Positions 25,929 through 35,095 are shown, counted from the first letter of the stretch. The stretch: 64,000 nt of DNA from CAIVVT01 sp963757265 (GCA_963757265.1 CAVWRA010000006.1:1860001-1924000); one strand, 5' to 3'. Made by a program: numbers and translations. The notes: a model not told the origin generated them from the letters alone.

Positions 25929-27458
25929 TCAGCGCCCGCCTTGCGTTGCGTGTCCGACCGTGTCCACTAAGTACAGCACAGCGTCTCCACCGAACGGGGG
26001 ACTGAATGATTGGGAGGATGATCCAGCGGGAATCGGAGGTGCCATGGTCGCGACTCCGGTCGATGGGTTGAACCACTCTACCGATAATGTCCTTGAGCGG
26101 GACATTGCTGAGAGATTCACAGTGAACGAGCCGCCCGAAGGAGCGTAAACCATGTACTCTGCTCCAACAGATGAGATTTGGGCTAGACAATACCCCGTCG
26201 AACTGAGAGCGCCGCGCGGAGTGACGTTGGCAAGATTCAGCTTTCGCGAATATCTCAAAATGTGCCCAAGATTGTCCCTTAAGTTGTCCCAGCGCGTGTC
26301 AGGCCCTGTGCAGATGGCGTTGGCCGGAGAGAGACATAGATTCCGGTTCTCGCGCGGATAGTACGCAACGTAAGGGTCCATGAATAGCACCTGATGGCCG
26401 GTCATGAAGTTTTCCCATGCAAAGTTGCGATTCGCTTGCGGTGTGTCCTTCCAGATCTCCCAGTAGGAATGGTCGCTGTCATTGACGTTCACTTTGCAGG
26501 GAGGATGCCCAGTTCCGCAGGACGTAACCGGGGAGACCCTGGCTGCTGGAGCTACCCAGTCTGCATCAGAATTGTAGATCACCGTGTCGGGCGCACCAAT
26601 CAGGCCGGCATAGCCGACAGGATGCTGCAACCGCTTCCCGGCCTCATAAGCCCGGATATGAGCAATCTGGTGATTGTTCCACCACGTTGAATCGGCAGGC
26701 GCTTCCTCGGACACGATCCAGAGCACGTTGGGCAAATCGTTCAACGTGTCGATCACCTTTTCCACATAGGCGTCCTGGAGCCTGGTAATCGCGTTGGGCG
26801 CGGTCATGGTGATTGAGCCAGTCCCCTTTTTCCCGCCAGTGTAGCCGTCGTCAACGCCATTGATGTTGTTGGTTCCAGTGAAAGGGTAGCCGTCGCTGGA
26901 GCAGCGGAAGATGTTGAGCCACTCGCCCGTGAACAAATAGACCCCAACGTAGATGCCAACATCGTTTAGAGCCTGCGTCCGTGCCCGTAGGCGGTCGAAA
27001 AAGCTTGGATTGAACTTCGTGAGATCGAATTTCAACCCATCGTCGGCAGCATTTCCGGGACCCGTCCTCAGCCAAGGAAGCGGGCCAACAGCAAGATCCG
27101 GTGGTGAACTCACCGTTCCTGGAAAACCGCAGAATCTGGGCATTTCCGTGGTCCACAGCAGGGTGAAGTTGTGGCCGTGCGTGGTGAGGAACTTGACGAA
27201 AGCGTTGAAATCTAAAGTCACGAGAGACCCATTGCTACCCCAATCCTGAAGAGTGTTCCAGGTCTGCGATCCGTTCAAGATAAGAACCGCGCCGTTGGCG
27301 TCTTTGAAGTAGTTCGGATTCCCCGAGGCCACGAGCGGCCCCGCAATTTGAGCAGCGAACGCAATCTGCGCGCTGAACAACAACCAAAGCACGGACTTCC
27401 ACCGATAGCGGTCGAGAACCCGGCCTTTGTATCGCGCGAATCCCGGGTGAGTGTGCAT
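25929..27458 (-). CDS. Exported DUF4038-type glycosidase-like protein
   Basis: The 509-residue protein has a leader whose hydrophobic core is VLWLLFSAQIAFA (about 23-35), then NPNYFKDANGAVLILNGSQT, the typical opening of DUF4038/apiosidase-like (GH140-related) barrels ('yF.d.nGkp.l..g'). Later motifs are FVKFLTTHGHNFTLLWTTEM, LNDVGIYVGVYLFTGEWLNI and NVLWIVSEEAP, where the glutamate pair is a candidate acid/base. The C-terminal 90 residues (YCLAQISSVGAEYMVYAPSG) match the collagen-binding-like domain that often ends these proteins. The start at 27458 leaves only 17 bp to the divergent deacetylase gene, so the true start may be further in. The substrate is unknown. Confidence 0.68.
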   Translation of the reverse strand: MHTHPGFARYKGRVLDRYRWKSVLWLLFSAQIAFAAQIAGPLVASGNPNYFKDANGAVLILNGSQTWNTLQDWGSNGSLVTLDFNAFVKFLTTHGHNFTLLWTTEMPRFCGFPGTVSSPPDLAVGPLPWLRTGPGNAADDGLKFDLTKFNPSFFDRLRARTQALNDVGIYVGVYLFTGEWLNIFRCSSDGYPFTGTNNINGVDDGYTGGKKGTGSITMTAPNAITRLQDAYVEKVIDTLNDLPNVLWIVSEEAPADSTWWNNHQIAHIRAYEAGKRLQHPVGYAGLIGAPDTVIYNSDADWVAPAARVSPVTSCGTGHPPCKVNVNDSDHSYWEIWKDTPQANRNFAWENFMTGHQVLFMDPYVAYYPRENRNLCLSPANAICTGPDTRWDNLRDNLGHILRYSRKLNLANVTPRGALSSTGYCLAQISSVGAEYMVYAPSGGSFTVNLSAMSRSRTLSVEWFNPSTGVATMAPPIPAGSSSQSFSPPFGGDAVLYLVDTVGHATQGGR

Positions 27459-27475
27459 AGAGTATCCTAACCGTC

Positions 27476-28429
27476 ATGATACGTTTCGCCACGGGCTTCT
27501 TGGGGCTTCTCCTGGTTTTCCAACTCGGCGCGCAGTCCGGAGCTCCAATCTGGAACTGGGACCTCCCGCAGGTTGACGCCGTGGTCAACCGGGTGCGCGC
27601 AGGGCGGGACCTCACACCCAAGAAATGGCCCACCGGCGCGCGCGTGGCCGTGGCGCTCTCCTTCGACATGGATGCCGAAACGGTCTTCCTGCGCACCAAC
27701 ATCTTCTCGCCCCAGGCGTTGTCCCGTGGTGAGTATGGACCACGCGTGGGCGTGCCGCGCATTCTGGCGATGGCCGAGAAATACAACATCCCCCTAACGT
27801 TTTTCATTCCGGCCGTCAGCGGCCACCTGCACCCTGAGGCGGTGGATGCCATCTTGAAATCGCGGCTCAAACACGAGATCGGCATCCACGGCTGGATCCA
27901 CGAGAGCATCGTGGACCTGCCGCGGCAGGACGAGCGTGAGCTTACCCACAGAGCCTTCGACTGGTGGACCCAGCGGCTGGGGCACAAGCCGGTCGGCGTG
28001 CGCACGCCTTCCTGGGACTACACCTCGGAAACGCTGAATATCATTCGCGAGCTCGGCCTCCTGTATGACTCGAGCCTGATGGGCGACGACCGTCCCTACG
28101 AGGTGGTGGCCGCAGGCAAGCCGACGGGCTTGGTCGAACTGCCCGTCGAGTGGATTCTGGACGACCACAGTTACTATTTCTTCGATCCGAGCAACTATGA
28201 ATACCACCGCATGAGCGACAACGAGGTGTACGAAGTCTACAAGGCCGAGTTCGACAAAGCCTACGAAGAGGGCACGCTGTTCCTGCTTACTATGCACCCG
28301 TTCGTGACGGGACATCGTTCGCGCATCACCGCGCTCGAGCGGCTCGTGGTCTACATGAAATCGAAGCCCGAGGTGTGGTTCGCGACCGAAGAGCAGGTGG
28401 CGCGGGCCGCGGCGGCACAGCTGCATTAG
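27476..28429 (+). CDS. Exported polysaccharide deacetylase (NodB/CE4-like)
   Basis: The 317-residue protein has a signal peptide (about 20 residues, LLLVFQLGAQS). The NodB-homology barrel shows motif 1 as LSFDMDAET (Asp64, Asp66) and motif 2 as HEIGIHGWIHES with the metal-binding His138 and His142 (HxxxH). Motif 3 fits VGVRTPSWDYTSETL. The sequence after motif 3 resembles the PuuE-like branch of polysaccharide deacetylases, which includes enzymes acting on small amides, so the substrate may not be a polymer. The ribosome site is weak. The gene is divergent from the DUF4038-type glycosidase gene. Confidence 0.78.
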   Translation: MIRFATGFLGLLLVFQLGAQSGAPIWNWDLPQVDAVVNRVRAGRDLTPKKWPTGARVAVALSFDMDAETVFLRTNIFSPQALSRGEYGPRVGVPRILAMAEKYNIPLTFFIPAVSGHLHPEAVDAILKSRLKHEIGIHGWIHESIVDLPRQDERELTHRAFDWWTQRLGHKPVGVRTPSWDYTSETLNIIRELGLLYDSSLMGDDRPYEVVAAGKPTGLVELPVEWILDDHSYYFFDPSNYEYHRMSDNEVYEVYKAEFDKAYEEGTLFLLTMHPFVTGHRSRITALERLVVYMKSKPEVWFATEEQVARAAAAQLH

Positions 28430-28605
28430 ATTCTCGGGCTTTTGATCTGAGGATTTCTCTCTGACATCCTCGCCGCACTGGCAGGCTTTGCCAACAGAAA
28501 CTCAATACAGCTCCTCCCGCCGCGAACTCCAATCGAGATCATGACGAGTCTTGGCTTCAATCAGCTTTATTCAAGATTCCCCCTTCTGAGGTTTGCACCT
28601 GTAAG

Positions 28606-28743
28606 GCGGCACTCGTACCGTTGGCGAAGTCATCCGGGGCGCGGGTGATCGCGCTCAACACCGAGGAGACTCCGCTTTCGGCTCAAGTAGACTGCTCGCT
28701 GCGGGGCCGGTCGGGCGAACTGCTGCCCCAACTGATCGCCTGA
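28606..28743 (+). pseudogene. C-terminal fragment of a sirtuin (NAD-dependent deacylase)
   Basis: The frame reads AALVPLAKSSGARVIALNTE, then ETPLSAQVDCSLRGRSGELL and ends PQLIA before TGA. This is the last beta-alpha-beta unit of Sir2 proteins, with the 'A-VI-IN-EETPL' and 'GK-GE-LP-L' positions. The NAD-binding and catalytic parts (about 190 residues) are absent. It sits 24 bp from the truncated end of an IS4-type transposase, whose arrival may have destroyed the gene. Confidence 0.65.
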
Positions 28744-28767
28744 CTTGGCGTTCAAGGGTCACCGGCC

Positions 28768-29412
28768 TCAGAGGCTCCGCAAGGCAGTGTTCTCCCCATC
28801 AGTCATGTTCGACCACCACCATGGTGAATGGATTGAATAGCGGTCCATGCGCGCGGCCCACAACACGTGGGTCCCATTCTCCAACAGCGCCACGAACCGA
28901 ATTTTGGGGAAAGCGCTGCAGCCGCGACTGGCGCCGGGCCGCCCAAAGGCGTCTTCGTTTTCCCGGGTATCGGCGGTGTCCAACGTGCTGCCGTCCAAGC
29001 TGATCAGTCGCCACTCACGATACCAGGCGCCCTTGGCCTGCCGCCCAGCGATCGGGGCCACGATGGCCGCATAGAGCTTCTTTAGCGGTTCCGGTCCCAG
29101 GCGGCTGCGAGCCTGCGAAATGCCGGACTTGCCCGCCACCCTCCTGGGTGTGGAGGGGTCCAGCAGCCATTGCACCCCCTCCAGCAAACAGCGCAGAACC
29201 TCACGATAGGACGAACGCATGTACAGTGCCAACGCAATGACATAGTAGACCACTACGTGGGCTGGCAAATCACGTTCTCGAAGGCTGGCGCGCTGGGTCT
29301 CATGCAAGACCTCGCGCACCCGCTCAGCAGGAAAAAACTTGGCAATGACGCCGAGGCTGATGTAGTCGGTGATGCGGCTCCCGGCGGGTAAGGACGCAAC
29401 AGTACGAGCCAT
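28768..29412 (-). pseudogene. IS4-family transposase, N-terminal half
   Basis: The 214-residue frame starts at ATG 29412 and contains the IS4 N-terminal domain (SRITDYISLGVIAKFFPAER, then VYYVIALALYMRSSYREVLR). The first part of the DDE domain follows, with the first catalytic Asp in WRLISLDGSTLDTADT. After HVLWAARMDRYS the normal continuation is lost and 27 unrelated residues lead to a stop. Intact relatives have about 430-450 residues, so the second and third catalytic acids are missing. GGAGG precedes the start. Confidence 0.72.
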
Positions 29413-29433
29413 TCTGAAGGGCCTCCGCCCCAA

Positions 29434-29770
29434 AACAGAATAGCATGGAAATGTTGTTAAATGAACAGTATTGGGGCTAGGAGTCCTCAGCAGTAAGACT
29501 ACCTAGCTGGTACTCGAGATCGTCTATGCTATTTGCGACAGGCAAACCTCAGCGGCACTCCCGGGCTGAAGCAGTGGTGACAACCGTCGAGGACGCTATC
29601 GCGCTCGCAGCACGACCGCGTCGGACGCAGCGGAATCGCGGCCGAATTCCTAGTTACCTCTGGTAGAGTCTTGCGGGGCGGTTCAGTTCTATATGGCGGG
29701 GTTCTAATATGTGGCGCTCGCACCATGCGGCATCGGGCCGCCTGCACGCAGGTGAGGGGATTTGCCGCTG
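29434..29770. other. Non-coding gap behind the symporter operon
   Basis: No gene is visible. The left IS4 boundary should lie in 29434-29480, but no clear inverted repeat can be paired because the other end is deleted. Confidence 0.35.
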
Positions 29771-29920
29771 TCAGTAACGCTTGCCCGATAGCGCACGAAT
29801 CAGGCTCTTCAAATCGGCCACACCACGCACGGCCACTACCAGGGCGATGATGGCAAAGCCGAGGCCTGCCGCGGCGAAAGTGACAGTCCAAAAAGCCCAC
29901 CACCAGCCAGTTGAATTCAT
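29771..29920 (-). CDS. 49-residue single-span membrane protein, candidate symporter accessory subunit
   Basis: The frame starts at ATG 29920 and encodes MNSTGWWWAFWTVTFAAAGL, then GFAIIALVVAVRGVADLKSL and ends IRALSGKRY. One membrane helix (about residues 8-31) is followed by an amphipathic basic tail. Short proteins of this shape are often found in operons with sodium/solute symporters, and this gene is the last of four on the same strand, 24 bp downstream of the M20 peptidase gene. The upstream ribosome site is weak (AGGG). The accessory role is inferred from size, topology and context. Confidence 0.55.
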   Translation of the reverse strand: MNSTGWWWAFWTVTFAAAGLGFAIIALVVAVRGVADLKSLIRALSGKRY

Positions 29921-29944
29921 CACACTACCCTGCATATTCCCACT

Positions 29945-31237
29945 TCAGGCGCACCACTCGAGGGCGGCAGTCAGAAACACCTCCGCGGATTTCAGCACTG
30001 ACGCAATCTCCACGTATTCATCGGCGTTGTGTGCGCCGCCGCCTCGGGGGCCGAACAACAGCGCAGGAATGCCGAATTCACGCTGAACGATAAACGCGTC
30101 ACAGGGGTAAGGCGCCGCGATGACCTGGACTTCTCTTCCGAGCGACGCCGAAGCGCTGGCGGCAAAGCAGCGGCTCCACGGGTGATCGGGTAAGAGCTCG
30201 TGCCCCTCGAGCGGCGGATCGAAGAGCGGATGCCACTCCACCGGGTAATCCCGGAAGAACAGATCTCGGGCGCAGAACTCTACGAGCGATGCTCTTACTT
30301 CGGCGAGAACCTGCGTTGCGTCTTCGTGGGGCAAGAATTGGAGGTAGATGCGAATCGTAGCCGACAGCGGAACGCGGAAGGGCTCCTCGGGATCGATCCT
30401 GTTTGCTTCGATGGCCAGTATTTGTACGGGAGCAGGGTCCGGGAAATCGCGATAGGCTTCGCCACGCGGCGTCTGCCGGCGGCGCAGACGCCACTCATCC
30501 ACCCACCCGAGCAGCCTTCCCACGGCCGCGCCGGGACTCACGACCTCGCCGGTCGAGAAGTACCGTTCCGCATCGCCGGCTTCACACGTCAAGTCGATAA
30601 ATGCCCCGCCGCGAGTGGCCAGGGCCAGTTCTTCCTGAGTGCCTTCCGCGATGACACAGGCATCGGCGAGCGGCCCTCGCAATCGAGCGGCGAGGGTTCC
30701 TCCTCCACCGCCCCATTCCTCGTCCACAACAGACTCGCAGGAGACATCGCCGCCCAATCGGAGGGCAGCTCGCTTCATCGCGCAGAGCACGGCAAACTGG
30801 GCGGCGAGACCGCCCTTCATGTCAAAGCTGCCGCGGCCGTAGACGCGGCCATCGCGAATCGCGCCTGACCATGGGCTCTCCGACCACCGGTCTCGCCCGG
30901 CGGGCACAGTGTCCATGTGGCCGTTGAAGAGCAGGCTCCTCCCGCGGCCCGAGCCCGAGAGGGTCGCTACGAGATTCGAGCGGCCCATGTAATTGCGGTT
31001 CTTCCGGACCATGCGATGTCCGCTATCGCGCACAAACTCCATGCCATAGGACTCTGACTCCACGCTGAAGGAGTCGAGGAAGGCGCGCAGGACTTCCTGC
31101 CCCGCGGACTCTTTTCCATCCGGCGGGATCGCGACGGTGTCGGCCTGAACCAGGGTCTGCACGCAGCGAATGATCTCCGCTTCGAGCGGTGCCAGGAGTT
31201 TCCTTGCAGCCAACACGCTAGAGGTCGAGGAGTTCAT
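29945..31237 (-). CDS. M20-family metallopeptidase (ArgE/DapE/ACY1-like amidohydrolase)
   Basis: The 430-residue protein has the M20 metal ligands: His107 and Asp109 in NGHMDTVPAG, the bridging Asp139 in YGRGSFDMKGG, and the catalytic Glu173 with metal-binding Glu174 in VVDEEWGGGG. A C-terminal His lies in RGGGAHNADEYVEI. A lid/dimerisation domain fills about 215-330. Such enzymes remove an acyl group or amino acid from a small amide using two zinc ions in the cytoplasm. The gene overlaps the preceding small gene by 20 bp and belongs to a symporter operon, which suggests that the transporter imports its amide substrate. ArgE, DapE and hydantoinase/carbamoylase-like functions cannot be told apart here. 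Confidence 0.85.
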   Translation of the reverse strand: MNSSTSSVLAARKLLAPLEAEIIRCVQTLVQADTVAIPPDGKESAGQEVLRAFLDSFSVESESYGMEFVRDSGHRMVRKNRNYMGRSNLVATLSGSGRGRSLLFNGHMDTVPAGRDRWSESPWSGAIRDGRVYGRGSFDMKGGLAAQFAVLCAMKRAALRLGGDVSCESVVDEEWGGGGGTLAARLRGPLADACVIAEGTQEELALATRGGAFIDLTCEAGDAERYFSTGEVVSPGAAVGRLLGWVDEWRLRRRQTPRGEAYRDFPDPAPVQILAIEANRIDPEEPFRVPLSATIRIYLQFLPHEDATQVLAEVRASLVEFCARDLFFRDYPVEWHPLFDPPLEGHELLPDHPWSRCFAASASASLGREVQVIAAPYPCDAFIVQREFGIPALLFGPRGGGAHNADEYVEIASVLKSAEVFLTAALEWCA

Positions 31238-31529
31238 AGACCTCTGTATAGGAATGGGTCATGAGCGGCGACTGCTGCGCGAAGAGGCGACTGTGCTGTT
31301 CCGAATGCCCAAGCGTTTCTAGAGCGCCATGCAACTCGTGCATCGACTCGAACCGGCATTCCCAGACGAGTGTGTGGCCAGGCTCACGGCCACTGACAGG
31401 TCGCATGCGCAGCCCCTGCGGCATGGAGGGATTGGCACGCTCCAACTCTGCAAAGCGCTTCTCCAATTCAAGAAACGCGTGCTCCTCGGAGATTCGAAAT
31501 CGCTGCACAAATCTCAGCATGTAAGCCAT
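31218..31529 (-). CDS. Small dimeric alpha/beta-barrel-like protein
   Basis: The 103-residue protein reads MLRFVQRFRISEEHAFLELE, then GREPGHTLVWECRFESMHEL and LETLGHSEQHSRLFAQ. The beta-alpha-beta pattern, with 'E-RF-S--E---AL--L' and a strand ending in YELLDL, resembles NIPSNAP-like ferredoxin-fold barrels. It lies 6 bp behind the symporter gene and overlaps the M20 gene by 20 bp, so it is translated as part of that operon. GTGGAG precedes the ATG. It may be a small-molecule-binding or tautomerase-like protein; there are no diagnostic catalytic residues. Confidence 0.6.
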   Translation of the reverse strand: MAYMLRFVQRFRISEEHAFLELEKRFAELERANPSMPQGLRMRPVSGREPGHTLVWECRFESMHELHGALETLGHSEQHSRLFAQQSPLMTHSYTEVYELLDL

Positions 31530-31535
31530 GGTTTT

Positions 31536-32984
31536 TTACTCCACTGCGATCGGCTCGGCACGCGGCAAGGCGACGCCGCGCGGGGCAATCAGCGATCCTG
31601 CAAACAGACCTGCAAAAGCGAGCGCGAAAGCGCCGAATCCGGCGTAGCTTGCGGGCAGGTGCAGAAAGAAGAAGCCGGCCGCGCCGGCCGCACCCCCGAG
31701 CATGGCGGCATATCCGCCCGCAACGCTCGCGCGTTTCCAATAGAGTCCTCCCACAATGGCGGCGAAAGAACCCGCGAGGAAGATGGTCGCCGTGATGTTG
31801 AGGTAGAAATACGCCGGCCCAGGCAGTTTATACCAGAGCCCCCAGAACATTACGAACAGGCTGACACCCAGGTTCGACACCCGGTTCATGGTCACTTGCG
31901 TCCGGTTGCTCAGAGGCTTACTGGCCATTGGTCCGACGATGTCCTGCGCGATCACGGAGCTCCAGCCGAGCAGGTAGGAGCTATTCACCGACATGGTCGC
32001 AGCCAGCATCCCCGCCACCACAATACCCCGCAGTCCATTAGGCAGAATGTGGGCGAGCATGGTCGGCATGGCCTGCAGTGAGTCATGTCCCGGGCCGAGG
32101 AGGGCGAGCGCCGCGATACCCCAGAGCATGGGCATCATGCCGCGACCCAAAAAGATAAAGCCGGTCCATGTGAAGACCGCCTTGCCCACTTTCGTGTCGC
32201 GCGTGGAAAAGGTCCGCATGGCCGTTGTTTGCCAGCAGGTGGTGACCGCCATCCAGTACACAAGTTGAAAGGCGATGAAGGCCCACCCGAAATGCGGACT
32301 CGAAAACGGATCGAAACCCGTTGGGCCCATGTTGCGCATCACCGCGTCGTGCATCCCCTGCCAACCTGCCGAGTAAATGCAAATCCCGCTGACCACCACC
32401 GCTCCCGCGGCGAGGACCACAAATTGGATGAAGTCGGTGATCACTACCGAAACCATGCCTCCGAGAATCGTGTACGACAGTTCGAGCAGCAGAATACCGG
32501 TCATCACCCATTTGAGATACTCGATCGGAATGCCGCTCAGAATTGCGAGGAACGTGCCTTCGATTTTCAGGAACACGCCCATGTTCAGAATGCCGCCCGT
32601 GGCGACCAGAACCCCGGTGAGCACCCGCAGCTTGCGGCTGTAGCGGCGCTCGAAGAACTCCGGCACCGTCATCAGTTGCATCTCGCGGAGACGCCGGATG
32701 ACGAACCCGGTGCGGCCGATGAAGATCATCACGAGGCCCGCGATCAGGCCGTTGACGAAGGACGCGAAGCCAGCCTTGTAACCGAGTTCCGCGTAGTACA
32801 TGAACGTGACCGTACCGATCTCGGTTGCTGCCAGGGTGGAGATTCCCAGGTACGGTCCCAGGCTGCGGCCAGCGACCAGGAAATCCGAAGCCTTCGAGAT
32901 GAACCTCTTGCCATAGAGGCCCGCCGACATCGAGGCCGCAAGATAGACGAGGATGATCGACCAGTCCAGGGCGCTGAAATTCAC
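31536..32984 (-). CDS. Sodium:solute symporter (SSS family)
   Basis: The 482-residue inner-membrane protein has about 13 hydrophobic spans. Family marks are the short N-terminal span before KASDFLVAGRSLGPYLG, then LAATEIGTVTFMYYAELGYK (Na+-site region), and GIVVAGMLAATMSVNSSYLL with the conserved serine-rich 'aa.mSt.ss.l' loop. It is the first gene of a leftward operon with a small ferredoxin-fold-like protein, an M20 peptidase and a 49-residue membrane protein. It shares a 110-bp divergent region with the NagB-like gene, so the two units may be co-regulated. The substrate is probably a small organic anion or amide. Confidence 0.88.
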   Translation of the reverse strand: MNFSALDWSIILVYLAASMSAGLYGKRFISKASDFLVAGRSLGPYLGISTLAATEIGTVTFMYYAELGYKAGFASFVNGLIAGLVMIFIGRTGFVIRRLREMQLMTVPEFFERRYSRKLRVLTGVLVATGGILNMGVFLKIEGTFLAILSGIPIEYLKWVMTGILLLELSYTILGGMVSVVITDFIQFVVLAAGAVVVSGICIYSAGWQGMHDAVMRNMGPTGFDPFSSPHFGWAFIAFQLVYWMAVTTCWQTTAMRTFSTRDTKVGKAVFTWTGFIFLGRGMMPMLWGIAALALLGPGHDSLQAMPTMLAHILPNGLRGIVVAGMLAATMSVNSSYLLGWSSVIAQDIVGPMASKPLSNRTQVTMNRVSNLGVSLFVMFWGLWYKLPGPAYFYLNITATIFLAGSFAAIVGGLYWKRASVAGGYAAMLGGAAGAAGFFFLHLPASYAGFGAFALAFAGLFAGSLIAPRGVALPRAEPIAVE

Positions 32985-33094
32985 GGGAGTCTGTGTCGGC
33001 TATAAAGCGGAAAAAACTTGAAGAACAGCATATCATTTGGGATTCATGGTCTACTGTTTAAGAATCGTATTGTCGTTTGCTATCGGAATCGACG

Positions 33095-34015
33095 ATGAGT
33101 GAACCAGACCTCCGCTCCCTGTACGACTGGTGCTCTGTGCCGGTAGGCGAACTGCTGAAGCATCCGAAACGGCGCATTCCGTTCCGTCTCTGCTCCAATT
33201 CCGAGGAGATGGGCGAGCTGATGGCGCGGGAGCTCGTGGATGAGATCCGGCTTCATAACGCGGCCGGCGAGCCGACGCGGGCGATTATCCCCTGCGGACC
33301 GACTTGCTGGTATGAGCCGTTCACCGACATGGTGAATCGCGAAGGCGTCAGCCTGGAGAACCTGACTGTCTTTCACATGGACGAGTGCCTGGACTGGCAG
33401 GGGCGCGAGTTGCCGTGGCTGCATCCATACAGCTTCCGCGGGTTCATGGAACGGCATTTCTATGACCCCGTCGATCCCGCCCTTGCTGTTCCAGAGCAAT
33501 CCCGCCTATGGTTGACCCCGCAAAGCATGGACTCCATTCGCGACAGCCTGTCCGCTCAGCCGGCGGACATCACCTACGGCGGCTGGGGCCAGGACGGGCA
33601 CATCGCTTACAACCAGGCGCGCAGGCAACCGTTCAGCCGGATCACCGTGGAGGACGTCAGGAACTCGACCGTCCGGATCCAGGAGAACAACATCGATACG
33701 GTGATGGCGCTCGCGCAGAGGACCTTCGGGGCCGCGTACCAGTTCGTTCCACCGATGTCGGTCACGCTGGGCGTGAAGGAGTGTCTTTCCGCGAAAAAGG
33801 TCCGTGTCTTCAGCGACACGGGAGCCTGGAAGCAGACGGCGCTGCGCGTGGCGCTTTTTAGCGAACCCACTTCCGAATATCCCCTGACGCTCCTGCAGGA
33901 ACACCTTGATGCGCTGATCACGGCGACCGTGGAGACTGCGCGCCATCCCATCAGCGAACACCCGGAATGGGACCTAGGGCTAGGCGCTCGCCATGAATCC
34001 GGCTCTGCTTGGTGA
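33095..34015 (+). CDS. Glucosamine-6-phosphate deaminase-like protein with a Glu-to-Gln change
   Basis: The 306-residue protein has the NagB/6-phosphogluconolactonase fold. CGPTCWYEP aligns with the phosphate-loop region, and VFHMDECLD supplies the catalytic-base Asp96. GGWGQDGHIAYNQ aligns with the GxGxDGHIAFNE motif of NagB. In E. coli NagB that motif holds Asp141, His143 and Glu148; here they are Asp167, His169 and Gln174. It is longer than NagB (266) with extra N-terminal residues. The ATG at 33095 is favoured over a TTG at 33077, though neither has a strong ribosome site. It overlaps a PfkB kinase gene by 23 bp, implying coupled translation. It may act on a different amino-sugar or ketose phosphate. 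Confidence 0.72.
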   Translation: MSEPDLRSLYDWCSVPVGELLKHPKRRIPFRLCSNSEEMGELMARELVDEIRLHNAAGEPTRAIIPCGPTCWYEPFTDMVNREGVSLENLTVFHMDECLDWQGRELPWLHPYSFRGFMERHFYDPVDPALAVPEQSRLWLTPQSMDSIRDSLSAQPADITYGGWGQDGHIAYNQARRQPFSRITVEDVRNSTVRIQENNIDTVMALAQRTFGAAYQFVPPMSVTLGVKECLSAKKVRVFSDTGAWKQTALRVALFSEPTSEYPLTLLQEHLDALITATVETARHPISEHPEWDLGLGARHESGSAW

Positions 34016-35042
34016 TCACAGCCGCCTGCGCTATGACGCCCTGATTGGCGTAGGCGGAATCGGGGCTGGATCATTCTTTCAACTGAGTGGCAACCAGACG
34101 CTGGGGCGCGAGGAAAGCCGCGCGGGACGTTTTCTCGACCAGCGTGATTACTGCAAGCTGCACATCATCGCGCAGAACTTCAGCGCGCTTCTCGGACCGG
34201 AATTCCCGACGATTCTTTTGGGTCGCGTGGGCGACGACGACCCAGGACGCCGGCTAATCGCCGAGATGCGGGATATTGGACTCGACGTTCGCCACGTGGA
34301 TCTATGCCCCGGTGAGCAGACGATGTTCTCGATCTGCTTTCTGTATCCGGACGGCAGCGGCGGCAATCTGACGACCGAGGATTCAGCCTGTTCCCGGGTC
34401 GATGCCGCTTTCGTGGAACGCGCGCGCCCGGACTTCTTGCGCTACCGCGGGAGAGGGATCGCGCTTGCGGCGCCCGAAACGCCGCTCGAGTCGCGTGCGG
34501 CACTGTTACGCATGGCTACCGAACATGGCTTCTTCCGGGCGGCAGCTTTCACTGCACTCGAGGTTCCCGCCGCGCTGGCTGAGGGATTGCTTTATCAAGT
34601 GGATCTGTTAGCGCTGAATCGCAGCGAGGCGGAAGCCGCGCTGCTGGCCAGGCCGGGAGCGCTGGACGCTTCGGAATTAGCGGCTCGCACGATAGACTGG
34701 CTCGGGCGCGATTACCCGCGACTGCGAATTTCGATTACCGCGGGAGCTTCTGGAAGCTGGTACTGGGACGGAAGTGAAATGCACTTCACTCCTGCTCTCG
34801 CCGTGGCCGTCAGGAACACGGCCGGAGCCGGGGATGCACACTTAGGCGCACTGCTTGCTGGTATAGCAGCCGGGCTGAGTAATCTGGAAGCCTGCCGGCT
34901 CGCCGCTCTGGCGGCAGCGTATTCCGTCACGAATCCCCACTCAATCCACCCGAATCTCGACGGCGATTCACTGCGAAAGTTCGCCGCGGAGTTTGATGCG
35001 AGTTTTCTCTGGGATCGTAAGCGGCAATCCCGTCGCTTCTGA
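33993..35042 (+). CDS. PfkB-family sugar kinase
   Basis: The 349-residue protein shows the ribokinase fold: an N-terminal IGVGGIGAGSFFQL glycine motif, the middle ALNRSEAEAALL segment, and the C-terminal signature RNTAGAGDAHLGALLAG with the catalytic Asp281 (usual form DTTGAGDxF; here the first Asp is Asn275). It would transfer phosphate from ATP to a sugar or sugar acid in the cytoplasm. It overlaps the NagB-like gene, so kinase and deaminase/isomerase-like steps probably belong to one pathway. The C-terminal 30 residues are an uncommon extension. It has no regulator of its own nearby. Confidence 0.82.
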   Translation: MNPALLGDHSRLRYDALIGVGGIGAGSFFQLSGNQTLGREESRAGRFLDQRDYCKLHIIAQNFSALLGPEFPTILLGRVGDDDPGRRLIAEMRDIGLDVRHVDLCPGEQTMFSICFLYPDGSGGNLTTEDSACSRVDAAFVERARPDFLRYRGRGIALAAPETPLESRAALLRMATEHGFFRAAAFTALEVPAALAEGLLYQVDLLALNRSEAEAALLARPGALDASELAARTIDWLGRDYPRLRISITAGASGSWYWDGSEMHFTPALAVAVRNTAGAGDAHLGALLAGIAAGLSNLEACRLAALAAAYSVTNPHSIHPNLDGDSLRKFAAEFDASFLWDRKRQSRRF

Positions 35043-35095
35043 CAACCGTGGGCCAACATGCCCCCCCTGAACTCCCTCAGACTCGAGCGCTTGCA

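Noticed and set aside
32083..33036. Long frames on both strands overlapping the symporter gene
   Set aside because: The symporter frame has all the family motifs; the other frames are shadows without starts or motifs.
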